From Stratiolaelaps scimitus (taxonomy: Eukaryota > Arthropoda > Arachnida > Mesostigmata > Laelapidae): DNA of 64,000 nt. Under the pieces are notes generated by a model. The model had not been told where the DNA came from, did not search any database, and saw nothing but the letters and a program-made list of their open reading frames with translations. The stretch is from the NCBI GenBank assembly GCA_019614645.1, contig JABWDB010000009.1:9157501-9221500 (forward strand), given 5' to 3'. Positions 37,713-49,356 of the stretch are shown piece by piece. Numbering within the stretch: the stretch's first letter is position 1; each line of letters opens with the position of its first letter. Position numbers and translations under genes: made by a program.

Positions 37713-40700
37713 TTTCAATTTTAGATAGATAGGTAGAAAAACAATCAGTCAACGATTCGAACCCAGATGTTTCGCCTAAGTTTTCAACCGAGGGTGCTCT
37801 CGACTAAACCACCACATGTTTGCTTACCATTGATTTATATATTGACAAACAATCAGCGATTATAAATACAACAATGTTGCAAGGTTTTGATTCAAATATT
37901 GCCGCTTATCGCACTCAGTTCAAAAGAGGAGAGGTTTCCTTTTAATTTGCTAAAATGTAATGTTTTGTGTCTGTACACTACGTTACCGCTGTTTACAGGA
38001 AAGTCCACCGGGAATGTCCTTACCAGTGGGAATTTCGCCGTCAGTTCCGCGCACTGCAATAGTAACTGAGAGCAGCGTTGCGGGAGATCCCCTTGTGTCG
38101 GCACTGGTTGAGTACATGGAGCGCGGAGAGCGTCTTTGGGAAGAGCATCGCTCGGAGGGGTTCCGTCTATTAAAGGGAGTTGCTGCCGGTCTTGCGTCTT
38201 CGACATGTTCAGCCACCGCGGGATCGACCACTACTGCCGTTGCCTCGTACGTGATGACCACATCTACCTGATCTGTTGTTGTATACACTACAGGATTTTG
38301 CCTGTTGATATATATATATATATAAAATGAGCATAAGGTGTCGACAAGATGAACGCGAATATGCCGCATATGCGGCTCAACGTGAGGAAGGTGCATCATT
38401 GTTATTTGTCAGTGAGTAGAGCACGTTCGCCGTTTCGCGGTCTCCTAAGACGCACGTGAACAAATGCAAAACATAACACCGAATCGAGGGCACAGTAATG
38501 TTCCATATGAGAGCTGTGCTCTGAAAAGACAAAAGAACATTGATCCGGTGCCTTTTTGTGGAAGAGTTTCACTTTGGAAATTGTTGTTATTCCTGTTGTT
38601 TGCGTATTTTGTGTGTGTGTGTGTGTGTTCTGTAGACTGGGGTCATTTCTTCTGTCGAAGATGCCTGACCAAGCCATAAGTGTACCTGAGAGCAAGGACC
38701 ACCGCTGCGACGTGCAGAAGCTGTTAAATCTCCTCGTCAAGAGAAAGGTATCGCAGGATAAGGCTAGCAAGGATAAAGTGGCTTCCCGTTCGAGTAGCAG
38801 CTCAGGTCAGGAGTCGCGCAGTAACAGCTCTTCAGATGAAAGTGGTGAACTACTCGTTCAAGCGAGCGACCTCAAACAGGAGGACGGTCAGACTCAGACG
38901 AAGGCCGGTGGGGCCAAGGGAGCTGTCGAGCCTACTGCGGTCCCCGTAACGGGCACAAGTAAAAGTGAGTGAAGTCCATTGTTTAGGCTAGATAAGAAAA
39001 ATGTGACGCAGTGTAGTTTATCGTACAGTACATTCCACGTCTGACGTTTGGGCATCTGTGTGTAAACTGATGGAGAAGTGGAACGTATGATATCGCATCG
39101 ACTCTTTAATATGAAACTTTGTTTGTGCCTTCGAGGTGTTCGCTATGTCAAAAGCCTCACAATACCCATAGCCCTACAAAAGCCAATAAAAGAAGTGTAT
39201 TCATGAGGATATGATTATATATATTTTTCCAACAATTTAGGAGCGTCGTCAAATGGTTCAGCTGGCAGTAGTGGTCGATCAATCAGTGTGGGATCCGCCG
39301 ATCTGATCGAAAATGCCGACCTGCTCCGTATGCTCGTCAAACGAAACGCCGAAATCACCCAAAAGGAGAAGTTCGTGAAGTATCTGGAACGGGAGCGACA
39401 GAAGATTGAGAGGCGATCTGAAGCGATTAAGGTGAGCCTACATTATGGATTAAGATCTTTCCACACAAGCTAGTATGATGTACAACTAAAGCAGTATGTT
39501 TAAACAATCAATGTTTTATCTGTCTGCTATTCGATGAAGCGATTAACAACCGACTTTTTTGTTGCGAATTTTTATCATCGTCGAAAGGTGTTATCAATTC
39601 ATCTGAAACGCTGGGTGCACACATGTGCTGTATAACATCCCCCCACAATTCTTTCTCTGCTTAAGCACTATACGACTAAACACCGTGATAATTTTATTGT
39701 TGAATGTCTTGTCTGTGCGTCGCTAGAAACGTGAAGCAAAATTAATGGCCGAGATGAAGTCGGCATTGGAACGCGAACGCGAATCAAAGATTTCGTTTGT
39801 GAAGGATGCGTTGTCCATGTCCACCAAGGATGCAGAGAGCATCGAATCAAGTGGCGAGACGAAGGAGCGGCAGTCCCGACCCGGCCTCAGACCAACGTCA
39901 GTACGGAAACCCCGAAGCCGTACTGACTCATCAGGATCCGAGGATATCGCCAGCATGTCTGAGACTGACGCCTCAGATCTTGAGGGCAGCCGAAAGGCAC
40001 TTCGCGATGAGCAGGAAAGGGAGATCAGGCAGCTGGAGAAGCTACGTAAGGTCCTTGAGACACCCGAAGCGACGAGGAGACCGGGTCGCAAGGAGATGCT
40101 ACTGAAACGGATCGAGGTACTCGAGAGGCTATTGGCCAATAACCGAGCTGCGGTAGCGATGCTTGAGTGTTCGGCCACACATGTGATGCCGAAGATCCGC
40201 CGTCCCCGAATGGCAGTGAAGGAGAAATCTGAACGCGGTCAGGAGAGCGAGGAAAGTGATGTGTCCGTCGCGTCAAGGGACAGCATCGCCTCGGAGAAGA
40301 TTCGCTCCGTTATCGATTCGGACAAAGACAAAGAGAAGGATGAAAAATCGGTTAAGTCTGAGAAGGACCTCTCTCTAAAAGCAGAAATCGCGTCACCCTT
40401 GCTTGCATTGGCTGCGGATTGGCAGCAAAAGGACAAGCAGAATGTCGCCGATGCGTCCGAGAAAAGTGACAGCTCAATTGGGTCCATTCAATCGGGGGGG
40501 GTATTGTCTCAAAGAAGTGCTTCAGAAAAATCATATAGCACTCCTTCCAGTGAGGCGACGCCAGTAGCATTGGCTAAAGTGTCAACTAGCCAAACGGAAG
40601 AGACCGCTAAAGAATCTGGTGACGATTCCGGAGGTCAACGTAATGGGGCGTTACCTGATGAAAAGGCGAGTGAAGAGTCCAAATCCGAAATTGAGCTTCA

Positions 40701-43114
40701 CTCCGTAGAAATCAAGTCTTCTTCAAGCAGTTCGGACAGTACAAACACCAAGGAACGCAAAGTGGACGCCGCTCTGGACAGGGTTGTACAGTCGCTCAAG
40801 GAGGACACAATCACCGAGGTGGTAAAGGCAACCCGCGTCGAATCGCATTCAGCTAAAATGGTGGAGCAATTGGTCGGAGAAGCCATTGGCGACATATTCA
40901 AAGCCAACGCAACTAAGGTACAAATTAAGCAAATTAGTTAATTCATCAATCGAAATTTGCCTACGAATAAAAGGCATTTTGAAGTGATATATACGTACAA
41001 TTCATCGGGAGATGACTACTGAATTGAATTCAAGCTAGTGTCAATAGTGATGTCTCGGTGACACCCCACTTGATCTACTGTTTCAGCCTAGGTCTCACCT
41101 TCCCTCTGTTGACTAACATTTTCAGCCTGCCGAATCGGCGACCTCCGTCAATGTGGAGTGGCTCTCTGAAGGCTCAGTCGATGAACTGTCGCCTATTTCA
41201 TCGTTGAACGGAACATTGGCTCGAATTGGCCAACAGATCTTTGTGGACGACGCTAGTCAGCAGGTGTGCATTCGAAAGATACCCAATAAGCCGCCTCCAC
41301 CCTACACCCCACCTAAGGTACACTGGCCTCTTTCATAAGTCAGCATGAAATTGCACCTGCACCGGCACCAATGTAATCAATAATAATAGTAATAATACGA
41401 AGAGAATTTATGCAGTGTGAGGAGACGTGACTTAATTAGAGTTTTTGTTGTCTAATCAATGGCCGTACGTTCTTCTCAGAGCAGTACTGAAGTTATCTTT
41501 GTGCATGCGGCCTTATCTATAGACTTTATTACTGAGTTTCGTGGTCGACAACAATATTTGTTTATAAAAACCGATTGATCAATGATCTGTAATTTCCTGT
41601 ATGCTCGACATAATAGAAAGTGCAATATACATTTTTCTATGTAGGTGCTTCGTTAAATGCGACGAACAGCTTAATGATTGAAACTTTTCTTTGATCTTAG
41701 TCAAGTCGTGTGTACGATCGGGCGGATGCTTTTAAATTCATTTTTGTCAGGTTGGCCATTCAAATACAACGTGCTCTCCGATGATCCGTTTGATGCAAGC
41801 CATGATTTCAGTCTGTAGCTTGCTGGAGTTTCTTGCATGGACAAAGCAAAGCAAATGCGTTGCTCCGTTCAAATGTATGTCATTGTGCTTAAATCTCAAA
41901 TTCACCGTTGTCTCGTAGGCGTCTTCGACCGCAGACGCGACCAGCCATCAACCCAAGGCTGTCTCGATGTCACCATCGCCTGGTCTCACGTCTGAGCCGC
42001 GCCAACCGGAGCCCGTTGTCCCTATGACCTTAGGCGAGCTTCAGACTGAAGCTTCACACGCGGCCGAGTACCTGTACGCGCAGCTGGCTAGCGGTCGAAC
42101 CCTCGATGAAGCCAGTTACGAACACAGCCATTGTGATGGCGTCGCCGACATGGCCAAACTGCAGTATGGGGAGATGCTGTTTGACGTGGCCAAGGAGACA
42201 GCCGAAAAGATGTTTAGGTAATCACTTGAGCTGCGGCTAGCCTGGCTAGGCAATTAGCAGTAGGACCCTATCCAAAAGTGCGGTTCTATCATTCTTCGAC
42301 ACTCTATTATCATCCTCCCATTATCAAAAATCAATGATAGCGTCATACAAATGAAGCTCACAAGTACCATACGCGATGTACCGCCAACAGGGGCATTAAA
42401 CATGGTGCACAGGTAGTCCGGAAAAGTCAGCCTTGTTTTGTTTGTTTATTATGTCTATCTCAATCATAATAATTCTATTGGTTTGCAGAGTGGGACGAAA
42501 TATCCAGAATATGTTCCTACGCCCATTGCCGCCAAAGGAACGACAGCAAGCCTTCATCGATGCGCTGGTTGGCGCTGTCCTGGCCGCCGAGAAGAGCAAA
42601 ACCACCCGGCCGAAAGGCATTTGGTCTTATATCAACAGTCGCCGAATGGACTATATCGATTTTATCATGGGAAAGTGAGTATTAAGTCATATTTGCTTTA
42701 TGTAGACGAGGGGAATGTATTGTATGGCTGAAGGATTTACGTACAACGAACTTCGAAGATCCTTCAACTTTGATTCAGGTTCAGAAGTTTCGTTCCGTGT
42801 GCTGATTCTCTCCTGATCAGGTTTCAACTCACGGCGGTGAACTTATCTACTATATGTTGTTGTTAGCCATAGCGATTCCTACTTATTTTGGCAGGGAGTT
42901 TCGCTACAGACGTACGCCTGTTGAGCCGTCTCGATATTAATCACACTTACGAGCTGATACCCGTTACCTTTTCCTTTAAAGGGAGGTTCGCGAGGAGGAA
43001 CGTGAATGGACCGAATACACCCGCTGCCTTGAGCAGGTTCGCGATCAGTTGGTGGAGCAGGTTACCGCGCACGTTGTCGACGCCAACGTCACTGCGGTAC
43101 TGGCTGCGCTTTAG
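30382..43114 (+). CDS. CEP350: CEP350-like centrosomal protein (15 exons, about 2,231 residues)
   Basis: Large, mostly disordered Ser/Arg/Lys/Glu-rich protein. In vertebrates CEP350 sits at centrioles and anchors microtubules. Exons read here: 30382-30448 (exon begins 30368), 31078-32718, 33610-33858, 34218-35320, 35735-35918, 36476-36888, 37040-37330, 37999-38250, 38661-38964, 39241-39431, 39727-40917, 41126-41317, 41919-42217, 42489-42674, 42982-43114. All have GT/AG borders and the phases agree throughout (6,696 nt, stop TAG). The junction 38250/38661 is the least certain. Support for CEP350: the C-terminal exons (see separate entry), and a basic helix motif RKYNRSEVLAFMKRKRIERR around residue 480 that resembles the KxYDxxEVRxY basic motif of CEP350. 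Residues about 1530-1590 look like a charged coiled coil. No CAP-Gly domain is seen and the protein is shorter than the roughly 3,100-residue human one. The start is tentative: the frame is open upstream of the ATG to the splice acceptor at 30367, so a further 5' coding exon is possible. Confidence 0.8.
35592..35617. repeat. (TA)n microsatellite in CEP350-like intron
   Basis: TA run of about 26 bp between exons 34218-35320 and 35735-35918. Confidence 0.9.
36899..36929. repeat. (TA)n microsatellite just after an exon
   Basis: TA run of about 31 bp starting 10 bp after the donor that ends exon 36476-36888. Reading through it would add a run of Tyr-Ile codons. Confidence 0.9.
37581..37723. repeat. 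13-bp perfect inverted repeat enclosing interrupted (TA)n
   Basis: Left arm taaaattgaaact (37581-37593) and right arm agtttcaatttta (37711-37723) are exact reverse complements. Between them lie about 117 bp of (TA)n broken by agtt at 37619, 37647 and 37674, about 27-28 bp apart. The whole unit could fold as a long hairpin or cruciform. It lies in the intron between exons 37040-37330 and 37999-38250 of the CEP350-like gene. Confidence 0.85.
37752..37818 (-). repeat. tRNA-like sequence (degenerate pseudogene or SINE head)
   Basis: Minus strand: A-box-like TGGTTTAGTCGAGAGCA and B-box-like GGGTTCGAATCG at the usual tRNA spacing. The stem arms do not form a clean cloverleaf, so it is unlikely to be a working tRNA gene. 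It sits in the same CEP350-like intron as the (TA)n hairpin. Confidence 0.4.
41126..43114 (+). CDS. CEP350-like conserved C-terminal region (exons 12-15)
   Basis: This part of the gene carries the family assignment. Exon 12 ends in a proline stretch, NKPPPPYTPPK. Exon 13 gives a helical segment (LQYGEMLFDVAKETAEKMFR). Exon 14 contains RRMDYIDFIMGK. Exon 15 starts EVREEEREWTEY and ends in two short helices and a TAG stop. From memory of the human protein, its C-terminus has the same order: a helical segment with LTKEIFEEIF, then RVDHIL, then ELHEEEAQWVNY, then a final helix ending near the C-terminus. The match is clear in pattern but modest in identity. Exon phases are 0, 0, 2 and 2. Nothing resembling the CAP-Gly GKNDG motif occurs in these exons or in the introns between them. 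Confidence 0.75.
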
Positions 43115-44382
43115 CTGCGCTTTTATGAACCGAAAACGCTATCATTAACGACTAATTGTGGGTACAGAACTGTGCCTTAAGGGATGGCTCCCACGAACGA
43201 TGGTGCCCATCATAATTGGCTTCTCCCATCATACAGGGGGGCGTGGGGTAATTGGAATGCAAAGAAATCATCGACAATCATCGGTGTCTATCGGTGGTTC
43301 TCCAGTGTCCACACACTCTCCGTGAAATCTTCCATCTGACCACCCCCAAAGCGAAGCGCGCTCCATCGTATGGTCACAGTGTCAAGCCATCTCAACGTGT
43401 CCACTCGTATCAATGTCCCCTGTCTTCAGCGAGTATACGTTATGATAATGTTGAGTTCACAATTCAACAGGCGGGTGGAAGGCGGATGATGAGCCGCCCA
43501 AAGTGACTGCCATTTTTATACGACACTAAGTAATCATTGATTTAGCAGAAACGATCATAGTGCTAGCGAAGTGTGCTTGCCTTAATGTGATCGAAGCGTG
43601 GTGTTTTGACTGAACGTATATAGCGTACGCCAGATTATTGAAGCATGCACGTTATGATAAAGATATTGTATTGGGATGTGCGAATGAGAGAGGCACCTGA
43701 AGCTGCGTAGACGTCACGTTATGCTACGTTGGCTTACACATTGATGAGATTGGCAATTGTCGATGACGATAAACGATAGATGATGTGGTGAGAAGGGAGG
43801 AGAGACAATCATTCATATTCGATGTTCCATGTTTCTGCTATGATTTTGTATTGATTCAGCCATTGCACTCATCAATGCGTACAATGTATGATCGTTGTTT
43901 AATTGCCACTTACTGTTGAAGGTAGCTCCGTTATCGTGTGATACGATATATATATATCTATATAAACTGGAGCACCGAATGCATCTAATTATTATAGAAT
44001 GAATCATTGTATACTGTCGGCGTCGAAGGCCGACAGTGCACAGTATTAACATTCCATAGCGTAGCCCGAGACAGACATAGAGGCAGGTTGCCGGCCCCCT
44101 TAACCGCTATGAGAATTAGCCACCAATAGGCACACATCTCATATCTTGCAGGTGGACCCGAGGCAGAACTCAGACATGTTGTGCCATCGAAGACAACTAT
44201 GAGATTGGGATCGAGATGGCGCATATCTTCATAGCCACATTGAATAATAATCTGTGAAAGGATACTGGTCTAGAATGAATCCAAGTGGCGTATATGACTT
44301 TGTAGAGTCGTGAGTTCTTATCTTGGGTCGAGTACCGCATCTGCGGGGAACGTCATTCGAAAGTCGTGAATGACCTGTACAT

Positions 44383-44388
44383 AATAAA
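44383..44388 (+). terminator. Candidate poly(A) signal for the CEP350-like gene
   Basis: First AATAAA noticed downstream of the stop at 43114, implying a 3' untranslated region of about 1.3 kb. Variant signals closer to the stop cannot be excluded. Confidence 0.25.
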
Positions 44389-44499
44389 CGAGGTTCGATT
44401 TCTCCTAGATACGATGCTATACAGCTTCTGGTTCGGTTCGACTCATACTCGTGTCAGAATCAAATCTCCGATTAGCTGCTTTTGGGAAAAAGGGAACAC

Positions 44500-44524
44500 T
44501 ATATATATATATATATATATATAT
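44500..44524. repeat. (TA)n microsatellite
   Basis: AT run of about 25 bp in the region downstream of the CEP350-like gene. Confidence 0.9.
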
Positions 44525-45571
44525 CGCACAAGTTTGTCCATCTTATGTTTAGTCAGTTGTTCGTTTTATTGTCATTGCAATGATCACGTATGTATGAGCT
44601 TGTGGCGGACCTCAGACGACCTCGACTCGACATCTCGGTTCATTTGTTCGCCGGCTAGATCGGGTCGGTCTGGTTCTGTGTCGAGCACAACGACTTCACC
44701 GCGTGTGCATTTGTATAATACGAAATTGGTCAGATAGGCACACATGCATAGCTCCACGGAAACTGTAGATATGAAAAACATCTTAGCCAATATATCTAGT
44801 TATATAAATACATCGGATTCGTGCTCTTTTTGAACGGAAACACTTCGAATATATTAAAAAAAAAGGCTAAATATATTTATGTATTTAGACCAATCATAGG
44901 GTGAGTTCAGTGGTCTTCGTATGGCCATCACTATTCTGTATATATTATACGTCTGAAGAATAAACATATGTGTTTCTGCTAATCGCAAATGTCTCGTTCT
45001 TCCTGATTGTTTTAAATGTGCTCGTTGAGTATGAGATTTCCACACAGCCCTTATACTATCGGAGACACCACGGAACTGTATCCTATTACTGACAAAATGC
45101 AACGCGCTATGATGATATTATCGTGTATCGGCGCTCATTAATAAAATCTGCCATCGAACCTTTTTTGTCCTCCGAGCGTTAATATTATAGCTCTGAATAA
45201 CCTTTCTGATCCCTTAGCGTTCGACAAGGTCGTCATCATTAAACGTATCATAAATTCAGTGTTTGGCCAAACACGCTAGTTCATGTTGTACTCAATAATT
45301 TGCAACAGGACAATGTTCTTTTACATTCGAAGCATACGAACTTCCAAGTTAAGTATACACCCACTATACTAGCCGGCCAGGTGAGTGCCGATCAATTTTC
45401 GCCATGATCGAAAATAATACGATATTATAAGCATGTCGACACCTCATCACAGTATTTTTATTATTTTGTTCATTTTGAATTGTTGTCGCACAGTCATCCT
45501 ATACTATCTATGAATAACATTAAAACGGTTGCCGTTTGCTGCGGTATTTGCTTGGTATATATATTTACACG

Positions 45572-46465
45572 ATGACGTCTGAAGCGGGAGGATTCATTCG
45601 GATCGCCAGCCGGCTGATGTTAGACTCGGGTAAATCGTTCGCGCACTGGCGAATATTTCCACCTGCCGTTATCCAGCGCAGATCTGTATCAGACGACGAA
45701 GAGAGACACAGGTGGACGATGGTGAATAATCACAGTAAGTACAAGATTCTAGACGCGAGCAATGAATAGACGAGATCGCTCGCTAGAACGTCCCCTCGTC
45801 ATTCCAAGGATCAACGGGTCAATAGGTTTCTTTTTTGATAGTTACGTATACGGTACTATGACATCGACCACAGTTCGATTTGACCATAGAAAACGCCCGC
45901 CAGTCTTTGTCTACGATGGTATTGCACTATGGGCTTGCTAAGTCGCCGAAGGAACTGGCATCGATACGTTTAAGGACGAGTAAATGGAAAAGTCATGCAT
46001 TCGTCACAAACTCGTTGATTCCTTCCTACAATGGAATCGGGGGGAGCAGGGATGTAGCTCTCAGGGGTAAGTGACAACTAGACTTAACATTTGCATAAGG
46101 TCAAAGGCTTGGCAACTGTAGCTTTATATATAACCCGTATCACAGATTTAGTACATCAGTTGCCTTTGGATGTAAAACAACACAATAATATTGTTGTCGT
46201 ATAAACATCTTGAGAGTATGCAAATATTATATTTTCAAAGAAAATGCTGTTTTTAGGAACAATTAGTCGATTTCGCAGCAACACCTGCAGCCAAATTTCG
46301 AGGGCGTCGTTCCAGATCAGTAGCAGTAAGTTAATTAGTGCAGCTGCTCGTGTTGTGCATGAAATGGGCCATACCAAACTCATTGTGTCAGGCAACATAG
46401 CATGCATCTGTCGAAGCAGGGTCGGAGGCACTTGCTCTGTGCTTGGGCTGGTGTTGGTGAACTAG
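45572..46465 (+). CDS. Possible three-exon gene, hypothetical protein of 182 residues
   Basis: Not recognised. Exons 45572-45734 (donor CACA|GTAAGT), 45890-46066 (acceptor CCATAG, donor GTAAGT) and 46257-46465 (acceptor TTTTTAG, stop TAG) join in phase to 549 nt. The product begins MTSEAGGFIRIASRL, has an acidic-basic patch RRSVSDDEERHRW and ends in a Cys/Val-rich stretch. It shows no domain I know and no signal peptide. Points in favour are two consensus donors and matching phases. Points against are no homology, no AATAAA close behind and no strong evidence for the start. The last exon could instead be spliced at the GTAAGT near 46332. Confidence 0.33.
46132..46160 (+). repeat. 29-bp dispersed repeat next to TA tract, copy 1
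   Basis: Starts aacccgtatcacagattt and ends tacatcagt. It matches copy 2 at 48538-48566 with one difference, in the same orientation. A TA stretch lies immediately 5'. It sits in the second intron of the 45572-46465 model. Confidence 0.6.
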
Positions 46466-46940
46466 TGTTGAAGCGTGCGTCCCGGTCAAGCCTTCCAACC
46501 TAATCCATCCTGTCAAACCGAAATGTCATCAAAACAGACTACCTGAAAAGGTGGCGCGGACCCGCATCGGTGGGTTTTCGTGAACGGTAACAGCCTTGCC
46601 AAAGCTGGGTTACGTCGATGGGAGAAGAAGTTGATGGGTGCAGCTCTCGTTCTGTATCTCTGAATTATTCACTGGCGCCAAATTCGATTTGTGTGATTTG
46701 TGAACAGGTGCGAATAGCGAACCAATGATCAACTGGTTGATTCGTATGAGCTAATGTACAGTTACTGTGTAGATATGTCTCGATAAATTGCAATTGGCTC
46801 GAGGCGGTTTCTTTGTGCTGCACTGATGTAGACATGGTTAAAGTGACCATTGATAAGATCGATACATTTTTATGGTGCTCTCGGAACGACCAGGACGAAG
46901 TAGCGATAGTGATTCTCTCGGACAGGTAAGCAGCAAGGTT

Positions 46941-46946
46941 TTTATT
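46941..46946 (-). terminator. Poly(A) signal AATAAA for the coiled-coil gene
   Basis: TTTATT on the plus strand reads AATAAA on the minus strand, about 230 bp downstream of the TAG at 47175-47177. Confidence 0.4.
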
Positions 46947-47174
46947 AGACACGTGTCAAAACAAATAACTGCGGGGTAAACAGCCGACTATCGAAGCGGT
47001 GCGGTATCAAACGGGATGTGATATGTATATCTATGTATATGTGTCCTTTGCCTGCGGCCATTCAGGACTCTCGGGGTCCTAATGGGGTTATCATCTTACG
47101 TACGGTTGTCACTTGTTTTACTATCGGGCGTACGGGGTGGCCTGGCTGAGACTAGGTCAAAGGGCGCCTCGGGA

Positions 47175-49247
47175 CTAATCGCAGCGCATGGTTTCTAGCT
47201 GTACGTACAGGCTTTTGACCTTGTTGTTTGACGAAGCCAGCTCGTCAATCGTATCAGCGAGTTTGCGTTCGAGTCCCGCACAATAGCTCTGCAGATCCTG
47301 TAGAGAGCGCGACGAACACGATGAAGATAGATTGCTAATTAGTCTACACGATTCATCAGGTCAAATTGGCACGTTGACTTGGTAGGGTAATTTGCTTGTT
47401 CTATTATATGTACGTATATATATATATATATATATATATATCATACACCATAAAAAACCATACATTATTCCAAATGTTGTTACTACTGTTTTTACAGTGC
47501 TCTACATTTGAGCGATGTTTAATCATCAATAAGCGTTTAACAAGAAAACCAGCGATGAGAGAGCTTTAAGAACTAGCCGAACGAACCGCAAACTAGTATC
47601 ACCTACCAGCAGTTGAAATCTGTAACAATTTTGACCATTTGCAAAGAACTCAGAACACTAAATTGTGTTTTAAAGCCCCAAGCTGTGGGCCAAGAGACCT
47701 GTTCACATCCTGGTACAACATTCCCCCCGAAAGCCGCTTTCCCAGATTCTTCAGAAAAACTACCATAGATATATATTATATTTACAAAATACAAACCTTC
47801 GCCTGCTGAAAGCAACTGGGCACAATCGGTTTCGGCCAATCGAAATAGCATATATATATATTATATATATATACTATATATATATATTGTGTATGCGATT
47901 AATGAATGAATCTGTAGTTGTTCAAGCTCGTGAGTAATACTAACGCTCATGAGTTGCGACTGCTTGCGAATGATCTTTTGGCACTCCTCGTTGTGCGTCT
48001 CAGCATCACGAATCATCGAGGCTAGCTCCATCATCCGGCTACCCATGATATCTCGAAGAGCGGAAGCATCTTGCCGAGCTGACCGCTCGCTATCACCGAT
48101 GCGAACCTGAAGCTCCTCAAGCTCTGACTTCAAATCCCGCCTGAGGACTCAACGAAGCAATTGTGTGTTATTTGGTGAGCGACAAGTCACTGATCATGGA
48201 CCAATGCTGTTCGAATTAATTCTGACCTGATTAGAGCTAGCGTGGCAAACACGCAAGAGCAATTTGTGTAGGCATTTTGACGGTTTTCATTTGATGACGC
48301 CTCGACGTTCGCTGTTGTGGCGGATACTTTGGACGGACACTCAAGACACGTCGGTCACACTTCATATATATATATATATATAGTGTATTTACGCTTTATT
48401 TAATTTTATTGTGTGTATATCATATAGCTTGATATACTAGAACTAGAAGGGTGAAGATTAAGGGTCTGATATCGGGTGAATGCACAGTTGTTCCAATCGT
48501 TGACCCATAAGGTTTTAAATTATATATATATATATACAACCCGTATCACAGATTAAGTACATCAGTATATATATATATATATATTCGCATCTCATCAAAC
48601 TGCCCAAGCAGAAAGTCCCCAACCTCTAAATAATAGCATCTACATATCTCCAGCTAATGGATGACTTGTCGCGGTCATCGAAGTGCATACACAGCACACA
48701 CTCGCACACACACACACAATAGAACCGTTACGACCTATTCTAAATAGGTCGCCAGCAGCATACGGCTGCTTGGGGAGAGCGTGTCCGTTTCAAAGAACGA
48801 CTGCTGTATACAGGGTGACACCCATCAATACACTTCCATATCGTTTGGACATCACGAGGAAAATAGCAAAGCCACCACTACCACCAGCAGCGTTTCACAA
48901 GCAGAAAGACTTGAACAGGTTCACCGATTCGTGGACGATTTTTCTCTTCCTTGTTCCGCAGTTTGCAACTGATAATTTTGATGTATTTGTTCAGAGGCGG
49001 CCGTAAGTGAGTCACTGTCTGGTTGGCTTTCTATTTTTTTTACTGTGCTGCTATCACTTAAGTTGGCTGAATTTCTGATTGGGTAACGTGGTGGTAGAAA
49101 GATACGCCGCCCTAATCGTATTTATGTTTTAAATATCTGTATATATGTCCTAAATATGGACTGTAGATAGCTAGCAGTGTCATACTTACATAGAGGACGA
49201 GTCCTGTCGGCTTGTCTGCCTTCTCAAACCCCTACCACGGTCCTCGG
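47175..49247 (-). CDS. 3' part of a coiled-coil protein (three exons, 5' end not found)
   Basis: Not assigned to a family. Three minus-strand exons join in phase: complement 49190-49247 (acceptor TTCTAG, donor GTAAGTAT), complement 47945-48140 (acceptor CCTCAG, donor GTTAGT) and complement 47175-47297 (acceptor CTACAG, stop TAG at 47175-47177). The visible product is about 124 residues. It starts with a basic, serine-rich segment (LRRQTSRQDSSS) and continues as a long charged helix with heptad-like leucines: LKSELEELQVRIGDSER, then LASMIRDAETHNEECQKIIR, then LERKLADTIDELASSNNKVK. The protein ends MRCD. The first exon needs one base from an upstream exon, so the N-terminus lies beyond 49247. 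A candidate 40-bp exon near 52930-52970 fits the phase but is not firm. A minus-strand AATAAA lies about 230 bp downstream of the stop. Confidence 0.55.
47415..47441. repeat. (TA)n microsatellite
   Basis: TA run of about 27 bp in the last intron of the coiled-coil gene. Confidence 0.9.
47850..47887. repeat. Interrupted (TA)n microsatellite
   Basis: TA run of about 38 bp broken at two points, just after the donor of the middle coiled-coil exon. Confidence 0.85.
48364..48382. repeat. (TA)n microsatellite
   Basis: TA run of about 19 bp in an intron of the coiled-coil gene. Confidence 0.85.
48538..48566 (+). repeat. 29-bp dispersed repeat next to TA tract, copy 2
   Basis: Starts aacccgtatcacagatta and ends tacatcagt, flanked on both sides by (TA)n. 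It lies in an intron of the coiled-coil gene. Confidence 0.6.
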
Positions 49248-49294
49248 CTAGAACATAAGAGAAAGAAGGTCGATTAGTTACCAAAAAACAATTG

Positions 49295-49321
49295 ATAATA
49301 ATAATAATAATAATAATAATA

Positions 49322-49355
<34 letters not shown>
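49295..49355. repeat. (AAT)n microsatellite
   Basis: About 60 bp of AAT repeats with one interruption (aatataat), just upstream of the first recognised exon of the coiled-coil gene. Confidence 0.9.

Positions 49356-49356
<1 letters not shown>

Larger units (their letters stand above)
43115..45571. other. 3' untranslated region of the CEP350-like gene and intergenic DNA
   Basis: No convincing exon. Contains a (TA)n run and several AATAAA hexamers (44383 and later). Confidence 0.45.

Noticed and set aside
47260..47280. GTTCGAGTCC, a perfect tRNA B-box match
   Set aside because: It lies inside the last coding exon of the coiled-coil gene, with no A box or stems at the right distance.
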